A DNA stretch of 64,000 bases, from NCBI GenBank assembly GCA_916048055.1, contig CAJZHL010000001.1, forward strand, positions 1,364,001 to 1,428,000, in the 5' to 3' direction. Made by a program: the position numbers and the translations under genes. The stretch comes from Pedinophyceae sp. YPF-701 (lineage: Eukaryota > Chlorophyta > Pedinophyceae). Under the pieces are notes generated by a model. The model ran no database searches and was not told where the DNA came from. It saw only the letters and a program-made list of their open reading frames with translations. Shown piece after piece: positions 1 through 9,622 of this stretch (position 1 is its first letter; each line of letters begins with the position of its first letter).

Positions 1-321
1 GACGGCGGCGCCGCGCAGAGGCGGCATGTGCTGTACGTGCTGTGCACCTGCAACGTCGTCGGCGTGGCCTGCGCGCGCTCCCTGCACTACCAGTTCTACT
101 CCTGGTACTTCCACTCGCTCCCGGCCCTCCTCTGGATGCTCCCGTGGCTCCCAGCGGTGGGAAAGGTCGCCGTGATGGGCGTCGTCGAGTGGTGCTGGAA
201 CGTGTTTCCCTCGACGCCAACGTCGTCGCTGGTGCTCACGGGCGTCCACGCGGCGCTGATCGCGGCGCTCCTCGCCACCGCGCCGCCGCGCGCCGCTACG
301 CCCAAGCACAAGACCGTGTAA
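1..321 (+). CDS. ALG3: ALG3 mannosyltransferase, C-terminal end only
   Basis: This is the last ~106 codons of a Dol-P-Man:Man5GlcNAc2-PP-Dol alpha-1,3-mannosyltransferase, cut by the left window edge. The open frame starts at base 1 and stops at TAA 319-321. It contains ARSLHYQFYSWYFHSLP, which matches the most conserved C-terminal stretch of ALG3, followed by hydrophobic segments and an EWCWNVFPST motif also typical of the family. Known role: an ER membrane enzyme that adds the first dolichol-phosphate-mannose-derived mannose to the lipid-linked N-glycan precursor on the lumenal side. The C-terminal tail has several Lys and Arg residues (PKHKTV end), which could serve ER retention; that is inference. 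It converges on the EXS gene, whose stop lies 137 bases downstream. The rest of the gene is outside the window. Confidence 0.9.
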   Translation, partial: DGGAAQRRHVLYVLCTCNVVGVACARSLHYQFYSWYFHSLPALLWMLPWLPAVGKVAVMGVVEWCWNVFPSTPTSSLVLTGVHAALIAALLATAPPRAATPKHKTV

Positions 322-458
322 GCCGCGCCGTGACAGCCACACGACAGACCCGGCCGCAAAAACCTCACAACGAGTCACAGGGGGGGCGTAGCACGGCTGC
401 GTCGCCCGCAAAAACCTCTCCTCATGCACAGACACATACCTCCTCTTCCAACTGCGGC

Positions 459-2451
459 CTACGGCACGCCGCGGTGCGTCGCGTGGCCGTTGGCGGCCCA
501 CACCATCGCGGCGAGGTTGCCGCTGCTGCTGCCCTTGCGTCGCTCCGCCAGCTGCTGCCAGCTGCTGTTGCGCGACCGCGCCCCGTCCTGGAACGGCGTC
601 GACGGTCGCGTGCGCGGAGCTTCCTGCGCGTCCGGCCCCGCGGCCGGCGCGTAGTGGCTGCCGCTCGAGCGCCGCGCGTCGCCCGAGCTCCCCGGCCCGC
701 GCACGCGGCGCATGATGCCCATCTGCTGCCGCCGGAGCTCGTGCTCGATGCGCAGGTAGAGCCACTGGAAGCGCCGCAGGACCTCCAGCAGCGACGCCGC
801 CGCAGCGATCCACTGGCGGTGCCGCAGGTGCGACGACAGCTTGTAGGCCCACGTGGCACGCAGCGCGACGTTCGAGACGACCGCAGCGGGGTAGAAGGGC
901 TCGGCATACAGCGCGAGCCCCCCGCGGTCCCGCTGACTCCCCCCCTCGGCGCGGGAGTCGTCGCCGGCCAGCACGTCGCCGCTGCTCCCCGCGGTGGCGC
1001 GGTGCCGTATCAGCGTGCCGCGCTCGAGCTCCGAGTCCCCGGGCGTGATCCTCAGCTTCCTGCGCGCCCCGCAGAGCCCCCGCGCGTGCATGCCCCAGTC
1101 CATGACCACGTCCCACCAGCAGGTGAAGGCGGTGTTGACCACCGCGGACGCAATCCACAGCCACCACAGCCGGTGGTCCCACACCTCGTCGGTCACGCGG
1201 TACTTGATCGCGGAGGCCGCGATCACGGGGAGCGCGGTCGCGTACTTGAGCGCATTGAACAGCTGCGGGCGTGCCTTGTTGCTGCGGTAGAGGCGCAGGC
1301 ACTGCACGAGGCGCACCGCGAAGGGCAGCGCCATGAGGACGGGGACGATGGCCGAGGAGTTCGGGCAGTGGTCGTCGTTCGCGGCGCCCTCCTCGGCCAG
1401 CGGGTGGAACGGCCCTGTCAGGGTCACGTGGCACACCGCGCGCTCCATGTCGGACAGGGGCCGCGCGAGCGACGTGAGGACGTCCGCGAGGAGGAAGTCC
1501 GCGAAGGTGACGCTGTGGATCGGGACGAGCCAGCGGCCGAGCACGCGCACGAACGCGTCCGCGTACGGCCACAGGTGCGAGCCGTACGACAGCGCCACGG
1601 TCGCGCTGAGCGGCGCGACGAGGAACAGCGAGCTCAGGGCTGCGGCGCACGGGGAACGAGAGCGCGCGGTGGGTGCGTTGACGCCAGCGTCGCGCGGGCA
1701 GGGGCCACGTGGGCGTGTTGTCGGTGTCGGTTGTAGTGTCGTACCTGCCGTGACCGACATCTCCCCGTGTATCCCGAGGCAGCAGAGCAGGAGCACCGCG
1801 GCGGCGAGGCCGGCGGCCGCGACCGTCGCGACCCCGCACATCGTCGCGAGGACCTCGCTGCCCGGCACCAGCGACGCCGAGGCCCCGAAACAGGCCTGCG
1901 GTGGACAAGGGGGGACAACGCGGGGGTGTTTTCTTTTGCGGCGGTCGCGGGGCGAGGACTGGGCGCGTGCGTCGGCCGGGCGCGGGCGCGGTGCGTGGGC
2001 CGCAGACCTGGAACTCGGAGAAGACGCCAATCTCTTCCCAGTGTTTGACGGTGAGCGCGAACAACCAGGCCATGACGAGGGGCGCGACGAGCGGGCGGAA
2101 GTACAGCAGCGCGAGTTCCTGGACGAACGCCGGGCAGCGCGGGTACAGCACCGCGCACGTTGCGCACAGAGCCGCGGACGCCAGCATGAGGCGCCCGGGG
2201 CGCAGGAACCTCGCGGTGCCGATCTGCTCGGATATCAGCTTGCGCTTCGTTGGGAGAAAGACGGCCCGCGCGTGCGGCTTGTGGGGCGTCGCGCGGACGT
2301 TGTCGCCCGGCTGGCCGTGCTTGGCAGTGCGGCGGACGCCCGGGGGGGCGTGGCGGTCGACGGGGGCCGCAGGCTCATCTTCGCTGCACCTCCCGCTGTC
2401 GTGAGTACGCTCCCCATCCGCCCCGTGCGACTGGTGGGCAAAACGCTGCAT
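459..2451 (-). CDS. EXS-domain (XPR1/PHO1/ERD1-like) phosphate transporter without SPX domain
   Basis: Three exons are modelled: 2451-2008, 1895-1745 and 1639-459 (591 aa), with introns 1896-2007 and 1640-1744, both GT-AG and phase-consistent. The protein has several membrane segments and an EXS domain: MAWLFALTVKHWEEIGVFSEF near residue 140, then ADFLLADVLTSLARPLSDME, a Trp-rich WWLWIASAVVNTAF segment, FYPAAVVSNVALRATWAYK and LEVLRRFQWLYLRIEHE. These match the C-terminal half of XPR1/PHO1/SYG1 phosphate exporters. The ~100 residues before the first membrane segment are short, polar and basic and show no SPX (inositol-pyrophosphate sensing) domain. That architecture resembles yeast ERD1, which recycles phosphate from the Golgi lumen. 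The tail is Ser/Arg-rich. The ATG at 2451 is the first Met of the frame that continues into the membrane part. Golgi location is inferred, not seen. Confidence 0.82.
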
Positions 2452-3252
2452 CTCGGGGCGCAGCGAGGAGGGGCACCCGTGCCGTGCTGCTTGCAGCTGA
2501 GCGCCGGCCGGCAGACGGCCCCCGAGCACGACCTCAGTCGAAAATCGCCTCTGACATCACCATGGTACCCAGTCAACCATTAGTCCGAGGAGTTGGCGTA
2601 TCTGCCGCGCCGCTAAGCACGGAAAACCTTCTTGCAGCACAACGTGACGACGTACGGCCGCGCTGCGGCGGTCCTCTCGGTTCGCTGCGGCGAGGGGATC
2701 TGCACGGAGCCGCACGGGCCCAGCACCGCGTCGATCGTAGCGCTTCGGCAGCGATTCAAGGAGCAAACGCGTCCTGAGATGATGATTTCCAGGACGCCGC
2801 GTGCGACGCAATCGCCGGTATCACGCGCGTGTGGACTGAGTCTGTACTGCGATGTGCAGACGGCGGCGGTGTGACGCGTCCCCGGGCCCTGGACCGGCCA
2901 AAGAGCGGCAGGGCGGCAGCGTCCGGGACCGTCTCCCGACACGAGGGGACCGGCTCGCCTGACTCGGCGGGGCAGCACGAGCGCGCGCATTGTGCGGGGC
3001 CGCGTGCTGCGGACGTCACACTGCACCGGGCGCACCGTTTGGCTCCGGGACGGCGCTTAGGCGGCCACGCTCCAGGCTCGAAGAGGCCGCGTGGGCACTG
3101 GGTGCCTTGAGCGGCGCAGCCCGGCGGCACTTGCGGATGATCGCGGTGACACTCTGACGTCCACTTCGTTCGGAAGGCCGCGCGAACAGGGGAGGGCGCG
3201 GTTCCCTCGATACTGGCCTGTTCGGGGATCCAACGTGCACTCTGAGCGGGGG
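2452..3252. promoter_or_regulatory. Divergent intergenic region, EXS gene / REV7
   Basis: About 0.8 kb lies between the start codons of two divergent genes. It must hold both 5' UTRs and promoters. I see no clear TATA box or repeat, and the short open frames are chance products of G+C-rich DNA. Confidence 0.5.
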
Positions 3253-4232
3253 ATGGGCGAGACGTCCGCGGCCGACGACACGGTCACGAAGGCCTACTGC
3301 GAGTTCCTCAAGGCGGCTATCCACCAGGTACCGCGGCGCAACGGCTCGCCGCCGGTCCACGCCCGGCGCACCGGCGCGAATACTCCTGCGCGGGCCGCTG
3401 CTCGACTTGCTGCGCTTCCAGCTCAGCCCGGCGCCCTCCCGTCGCCCCCGCAGATCCTGTTCGAGCGCAAGGTGTACAGCGGGTCCCTGTTCGAGCGCAC
3501 ACGCGCGTACGACGCGTCGGTGCAGCGCTCTCGGCACCCCGGGGTGTGCGAGTACGTAAGTGCGAGCGTGGACGCGCTCGCGCCGGGGATCCACGCGGGA
3601 CACGTGCCGCGCGTCGCCGTCGTCATCCGGTCGCCGGTACGCCCGCACGACCAGGACACGCGGCATGAAGGCGCGCCGCTGTGCGCTGCCCTCCCACGCG
3701 CTGTTGTTGTCGTCGCCTCACGGGCGGAGCCGTGCCGGTGGCACGCAGGCCGGGGCGGCGCTCGAGCGGTGGGTCTTCGAGGCGACGGTCTCGGGGGGCG
3801 CGCGGGGCGAGGGCGTCGACAGCGCAGCGCTGAAGGAACTGAAAGATGCCTTTCGATCTGTGCTGGTCAAACTCCAGTACGTCAACGCAGACTTCAAGGA
3901 GCTTGCGCGAGGTGCGCCTCCCGCTCCCTCCTGACCAGCGCCGCCCCCGTGCGCCCGGTGCCGAGCCGGCCGCGGCTTCCAACGACCGCGCGGCGATGCA
4001 CTGCGTGGGCGGCTGATCGCGTCTGCACGGCGACGCCCTTGTTTCGTGTGCAGGCAGCTCATTCGAGATCGTTGCGTTCACACGCGACGTGACGGGCTGG
4101 AACCCGCCCCCGGACTGGTACGACGGGTCCGCGGGCGATCCCGCCGTCAGCCCCAGCTCCCCCGCGCTCGTACCAGTGAAGTCGGTGGGCTGCGCGGGCC
4201 TGAACCTCCAGGCGTACGCTGAAGCCTCGTGA
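3253..4232 (+). CDS. REV7: REV7 / MAD2L2 HORMA-domain protein
   Basis: Four exons are modelled: 3253-3327, 3454-3636, 3749-3911 and 4054-4232, giving 199 aa (human REV7 is 211). All junctions are GT-AG and phase-consistent. The HORMA fold is recognisable in order: YCEFLKAAIHQILFERKVY at the N-terminus, then the SVQRSRHPGVCEYV stretch matching the family's region before the seat-belt, VPRVAVVIRSP, LERWVFEAT, and a C-terminal ALVPVKSVGCAGLNLQAYAE that matches the family's LIPLKTM...LQLYVEE end. Known role: accessory subunit of DNA polymerase zeta (with REV3) in translesion synthesis, and adaptor in shieldin-type repair and cell-cycle control in animals. It is compact but complete; nothing is missing relative to the family. 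With RAD51C 23 kb away, it is the second DNA-repair gene in the window. Confidence 0.9.
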
Positions 4233-5668
4233 GGCGACAAGAAGGCAGCGCGGATGCTAGGTAGCGCACGAGTGAGTGGAGGAGCGAGGCTGGTGCACGA
4301 CACGCGGCGGGCCCGCCTTCCAGCTTGGCGTGCAAGTCTCACGGCATGCACTCGCTCATGCCAAGTTGCTCGCAACACACCGACCACCTTGAGTGTTGCT
4401 GTCGGCATGCAAAGTGCGCGCGGCAGCTGAGGCGGGCGACGCCACGCCGATCGACCCGTGAGCAGTATGTCGTATGGCGCCCCGCGCCAACCCCTTCTGT
4501 TTCGCGGCGAGGGCGGCACGGTGAGCACATCGCGCGCGAGCCGCGTGTCAGGCGTGTGGGCCACATCTCACATGTCGGCCAGGAGCCGGCCGCAGCGTTC
4601 GGCCGAGCCTGGCCCAACATGTTCGTCGCTGGGCGTGCACCTAGTCGCGAAGGGGGCCCGGACGTCGGTGCGCCAGGCGTGGTCATCAACAGGTTGCGAG
4701 GGCGCAGGGATCCGCGGCGTGAGCGGCTCCGTCTGCGCAGGAGGCCCGTCGCAAGGGCCGATGCGTCTTGATGTCGCGAGAATCAATTGAATGCGATTGG
4801 GCGCGCGGTGAGAGGGCGGTGAAGGGGCTGGGGGACGGGGCGGGAGGGTCCAGGTGCAAGCTGGGCAGGATTGAGCAACAGTAGTAGACCCAAAGTGGCA
4901 CTCTGAGTGCTTGGCAGCATGGGCATGGTAGACTCCCAGGTTGCTCCCAGGACGAGCCGGAGTAGGGAGGGGAGGCTGTGTGATGGTCTGGCGATTGAGA
5001 TGGAAGGCAAGGGCGGGGGGGGCGCCGGTGGGGGCGTTGAGCAACAAGCGACATCTCTGCTAAACAAGACTGGCGTCAGTGATCGGCGTGCGTGCAGTTG
5101 GGGGGAGGGGGCAGCATCGCTGCGGTGCCGGGACGCCGCCGCGTGGGCGCGTCAGTGCCGGCGGCGGCTCCCCCAACGGGGGGCAAGCTAGAGAGTATAG
5201 GCCGCAGGAAGAAGCTTCCGAGGAGCGCGAGCATGCACGGGTCACGTTCCAGGTGCACCCGCGTTTGTTCGATCGATCTAGAGCCTCGCAGGTAGTCCCG
5301 GCGCACTTCTTGGAGGCCCGGCGCCGCGCTGTTCGCGACCGTGGCAACATGGGGGGCGGGGGGCGTCAAGGGTGTGATTGGGCTGTCAACGGTTGGTTCG
5401 TCCATCCAATCTGGTTCATTCCCACCGCGGAGCCGGCCGAGTCGGTAGTAGGTGGCGATCGGAATATGTCCATAGCATCGCCGGTGGGTGTGGACTGTGG
5501 TGTGCCTCTTGTGGGGGGCGGGGGCCTTCGGCTCGACGCGTTCGTTGGCGCCGCGCCGCTCCCCGGGCGGGCACTGCATTCAGCGCCCCGCGCGGCGGCG
5601 GGGGCGGCGCGGCGCGCTGGTTCTTGACCGCCTGCGTGCGGGGCGACGCATCCTGTGCCAACCTGGAT
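4233..5668. other. Gene-free 1.4 kb between convergent genes
   Basis: No open frame here looks like protein on either strand. The plus strand is purine-rich at 4790-5060 (many GGG and GAGG runs) and locally less G+C-rich. Two converging 3' UTRs would not normally need this length, so an unrecognised non-coding RNA is possible but not shown. Confidence 0.5.
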
Positions 5669-6785
5669 CTATCGCCCGCTGCGGGCCGCGAAAAAGTCCC
5701 TGACCCTCGCGTGGGCCTCCGCGTGCGGCCCGCCGGCCGCGGACGCCATGTCGAGTCTGCGGGCCGCGTGCCCGTCCGCGTCGCGCAGCCCCCGCGAGCG
5801 AGGGACCACGTGCTTCACCGGCGTCACCGGCACCCCGTTCGCCTGCGGCCGGGTCGCCAGACTGCACGCACAGCCAGACGGTGCGTCGCCGTGGTAAGCG
5901 GCGACCGCGCGGGCGGCGCGGCGCTGCGTGCGGGACCGGTGCGGGCGGGTTCTTGCCTGGTGATGAGCGCGTTCTTCGCGTCCTCGACGGAGCAGCGCCC
6001 AGCCTCGAGCTCGTCGAGCGCGGCCGTCAGCTCCGCTCGGCTGGCGAGGCCCGTCGCCGGGTGCGCGCAGACGCCGCGGATGACGGCGCCCAGGTCGCCG
6101 GCGTGCGTCGCGTGACCGGCCATGCGCATCAGCTGCGCGAGGCTCGGGCCGTCCTCGTGCGCGATCCAGCCGCCCGGGCCGACGCTTGGTGGCGCCTCCG
6201 CAGCAGGTGGCTGCAGTACCGCGGGCGAAGCCGGGCCCCAGTGCTCTACGCCGGGCGCTGGAGCAGGTGGGCTCGCGTAATCGAGCACTTCGTCTTCCGC
6301 GTCGTGGAGAGTCAGACTGTCGACGTACTGCGGAGTTTCCGGGAGCGAAAAAACACGAAGAGCACGTGAGGGTCGGAAAGATCGGTTTCCGTGCGCATGC
6401 GCGCCAGTGCACGCCCGGAAAGGGGCCAACCGCTTTTTTTCGCGCGGTCGCGCGGTGCGGACTCGTGCGGGCCTCTTCGGCGCCCCGCGCCGCTCCGTCG
6501 CATGAAATGATTCGGAATGACGCAGAGCCGTCGCAAACACGCTCTCTGGGGTCGCCCCGCACCTGCTTTGCCTGCCACTCGTGGTCGGTCGTCGGGTTGC
6601 CCGTTCCGGCCCGGCTGGGGGGCGCCGCGGCTGTCGAGTCGGCGCCGACGGAAGGTGAAGTCAAGAAGGTATTGTTCGACTGGGCGGGATCGCGCACCGG
6701 CTGCGCCACTTCGCTATCACCCTGCAAGCCACCGCAAGGGGAAGGACGGCTCTTGCGGTCCGCTCGCACACGTTCAGACACGCAT
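5669..6785 (-). CDS. Unrecognised protein, about 250 aa
   Basis: I do not recognise this gene. Exons in one consistent frame run from about 6785 to 6563, 6327-5957 and 5861-5669. Intron 6328-6562 is GT-AG; intron 5862-5956 would be GC-AG with donor AG|GCAAGA. The joined protein has a polar N-terminus, an acidic segment (LTLHDAEDEVLDYASPP), a Pro/Ala-rich linker, then a likely helical region (SLAQLMRMAGHATHAGDLG and TAALDELEAGRCSVEDAKNA). The tail is basic, with VPVTPVKHVVPRSRG and a final VRDFFAARSGR. There is no signal peptide, membrane segment or known catalytic motif. The start is uncertain: the frame has no early ATG, and ATG 6785 is followed by a stop two codons later unless a very short first exon is spliced to an acceptor near 6735. 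Confidence 0.5.
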
Positions 6786-7816
6786 TCCGGCGTCTTGAGA
6801 TTTATATACGAATGGTGCGGCGCACGCGTTGATAAACACTGCGCACGAGCCCTTCACGGAGCAGCGCGCCACCCGTGCTCCGTGATGGTTCTGTTCCTCC
6901 GTTCATGCGCAGCGAGGCGCCATGAATCTGTGCGCCATTGCCACTTTGTGTACTAAGCGACCCCGTGTGCGGAATACAAACGGCTTGCAAGGCCAGACGA
7001 AGCTACAGCGAGGTGACGGGTGCCAACGGAAACAAGCGGGCCAGGATCGCCCGCAGAGCGGCCGATGTGCCCGATGCTGCGCCGGCGGCATTCTCGCCCA
7101 TGTCGACGTCGCTTGTGCGGTCGACACGCCGAAAACTCGAGGTTGCCACGCCCCTCCGGCACGGCGAATCGTCCTCGCCTCTGCTCGTTCCGCGTCGCCG
7201 GAGGCGCGTGTCCGCGACGTGCGCGTTTGCCACCTCGCGACGTGACTGATGCGCTCGGGGGGCGCGCACGGCCCCGCACCCGCCCTCAACGTGCCACGGG
7301 CGGCACATCGTGACGCGAGCCTCCGGGAGGGGCGCACCTCCGTCGATGACGACAGCAGCCGGCCTCTGGCGCTCAAGCTTTGCGCCATATTACCACGACA
7401 ACTCAATGCGTCGCGAATTTCTCCACGTTCCGTTGCCCGCGACGCTGTACCAGGCAGATGCGTGCTCGTCCCCTCATCGGTGTGCCGGCCAACGTTGCCT
7501 CCGCGTGTGGGTATCACGTTCCACTCGCGAGCTTCTGCCCGCGACGCCGCGCTCGGACTCCTAACGCCGCCGCAGGGCCGGGGGGGGTGCCGCACGACCG
7601 CCGTAGCAAGAGTAGAAGCAAAGTGTCTCTCTGAGCACCGCAGCGGGCCTCGCGGGGCGTCCCGTCGCAGTGGCCGGCACAGTGTGCACGCGCATGCCGT
7701 GAGCGCGCCAGCCCGCCACCTCGGAGGCGCACGCGCGACGACGCGGCGCTGGTCGGGGGCGCAACAGCGTGCGGTGCTGAGGGCCTCGTGCGGGCCACGT
7801 GCGGCCCTGGGCCGGC
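6786..7816. promoter_or_regulatory. Divergent intergenic region, unknown gene / PPIE-type RRM gene
   Basis: About 1 kb separates two divergent starts. Apart from the TATA-like site at its left end I see no repeats, conserved-looking frames or RNA genes. Confidence 0.45.
6801..6808 (-). promoter_or_regulatory. Possible TATA box
   Basis: Read on the minus strand this is TATATAAA, an AT island in G+C-rich DNA about 16 bases upstream of ATG 6785. It is well placed for a promoter of the gene at 5669-6785, though it would put the transcription start near or inside the first codons, which argues that the true first exon is still misplaced. Confidence 0.35.
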
Positions 7817-8723
7817 ATGGAGTCGACGCTCGTGACGACCAGCGGGAAGGGCTCGAACCCGAAGACGACGCTGTACGTTGGCGGGCTCGACGAGTCGGTG
7901 AACGAGGGGCTGTTGCACGCGGCCTTCATTCCGTTCGGGGACGTCAAGGACGTCAACATCCCGATCGACCCGCAGACGGGCAAGCACCGGGGGTTCGGGT
8001 TCGTGGAGTACATCGACAAGGACGACGCCGCGGAGGCGATTTACAACATGCACAACGCTGGTGAGTGCCCGGAGGAGGCAGCTGGCCGCTGGGGCGAGCG
8101 GGGCGCGGGCAGCGCGTCCTGTCCCGGGACCGCGATGAACGGAGAGTGGTTGACACGTTCCAGGTTGCACGGCGCGCGGAGCTGCGGCGTGGGTGGCGCC
8201 GCGGAGTGCGGTCTTAAACACCCTGCCGCGTTTCTCGCCGTGCAGAGCTGCAGGGGCGCGTCCTGCGCTGCAACTACGCGCTCCCGGCGAAGATCAAGGG
8301 CGGGGAGAAGGGAGTCAGCCACCAGCCTGTCTGGGCCGACGCAGACAGCTGGTACGAGCGACAATTGCAGGAAAAGGTGCGACAGCCGGCCCCACGCGCC
8401 CCGCGCACGGGGCCGCTCGATGCCCCGCGAACGCACAGCTCCCAGACCTCCCGCGTCACGCACAGCCCGGAGCAGCACCGTCTCCTCCCGCGCTGTTCCC
8501 GGCCTCACCAGCGCCGCACGCGTGGCCGGCCGCTCGGCCGCGACGACGTGGCCGTGCAGCCACGCGGAAGCCCTCGCCCGTGTCCCCGCGCTGACGCCCG
8601 CGCCCCGCGCCCCTCCCCGGTGCGCAGGAGATCAAGCGATTAGTCGCAGCGGACGCCGCGGGGCCGGCCGCCAACCCCATGCAGGAGCTGGAGGAGGCCG
8701 CGGGCGCGGAGGCCGCCAGCTAG
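7817..8723 (+). CDS. PPIE-type RRM protein lacking the cyclophilin domain
   Basis: Three exons are modelled: 7817-8060, 8246-8376 and 8628-8723 (156 aa). Introns have GTGAGT and GTGCGA donors and AG acceptors; phases agree. One RRM fills residues ~15-95: RNP2 is LYVGGL and RNP1 is HRGFGFVEY. It is followed by LQGRVLRCNYALPAKIKGGE and a conserved HQPVWADADSWYERQL segment. This is the signature of the RRM at the N-terminus of cyclophilin E (Cyp33): the order IPFGDV, GKHRGFGFVE and the VWADADSW linker all match. The peptidyl-prolyl isomerase domain that follows in animals is absent; the protein ends after a short acidic Ala-rich tail (MQELEEAAGAEAAS). Plants have a similar cyclophilin-less relative. 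Likely role: a nuclear spliceosome-associated RNA-binding protein. A TGTAA element near 8750 may be the green-algal poly(A) signal. Confidence 0.85.
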
Positions 8724-9622
8724 CGCTGCTCTAGCACGACGTAGCACCTTGTAAGACGTTAGGTCAGCAGCGAACGGCGAATCAAGGGGCATGTAGTGCG
8801 TAGTGCGCGGTGGCGTGCGAGCGACGTCCCGCGACGTCCGCTTGAGGCGGCCCCGGCCACGCATGCGCGCTGCGTGGTTCGCTCGCGCGCGTCGCGGCCT
8901 GAGGAACCGGCGCGCGTGGCCTTGCCGTGCGATGTGGCGGCATGGCGCGCTGCGCCGTTCGGCCGGCGCACCGACGCCCGGGCGCGCGGGTGCGGGTCGG
9001 CGCCGAGCGGAGCCGTCGCGGCGTCGCGGGCCGCGCCCGTGTGCTTCGTGTTGCACCGTGACTTCCCCCCCCGTGTCAGCAAACGACCCCCCCTGTCGTC
9101 GGGGCCGGAGCCCCCATCTTCAGCGCCCGCTCACGCGCTCAGCGGTCAATCGGATGCCGCTTGTCCGCCTGAGCGGCGCTGCGTTGGGCCTGACTGTCAC
9201 TTGGGAGGAGGTGACGTCCGTGGCCACTTTTCTCGCGAGGGGCCGGGTCGGCGGCCCCAGGGGCGGGCTGAGCCGAGATGGCGTCGCCCTTGTGTGCCCA
9301 CCAGAGTTGCGTCGTGGCCTCCGCCCTCGACAGGCGGCGTGCTCGCCCGCTGGCGCTGCGCGGGGTCGGCCCAGCGCCACGTTTGCACTATCGCGCATGC
9401 CGCGCCGCTGCGGCGAGCGTGCGGCGCTGTGCAGTGGCGCACCGTGTCGATCGATTGACGGTCTTTCGTATCGGGCCCCTGGATGATCGTCCGGGGCCGC
9501 GACAGACGCGTGCGGGCGCCACGCAGCATGAGGACGCAGGCAGCGACGCCAGAGGCAGCGCTCCAGAGCGGGATGCGGGGTCTGATGGGGAAATTGACAG
9601 CGAAGGGAAGGACCCGGCTACA
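8724..9622. other. Gene-free stretch between PPIE-type and OPR genes
   Basis: Roughly 0.9 kb of G+C-rich DNA between two plus-strand genes. It probably contains the 5' exon(s) of the OPR gene, since an acidic frame (around 9500-9620) leads into ATG 9623, but I cannot fix a start. Confidence 0.4.
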
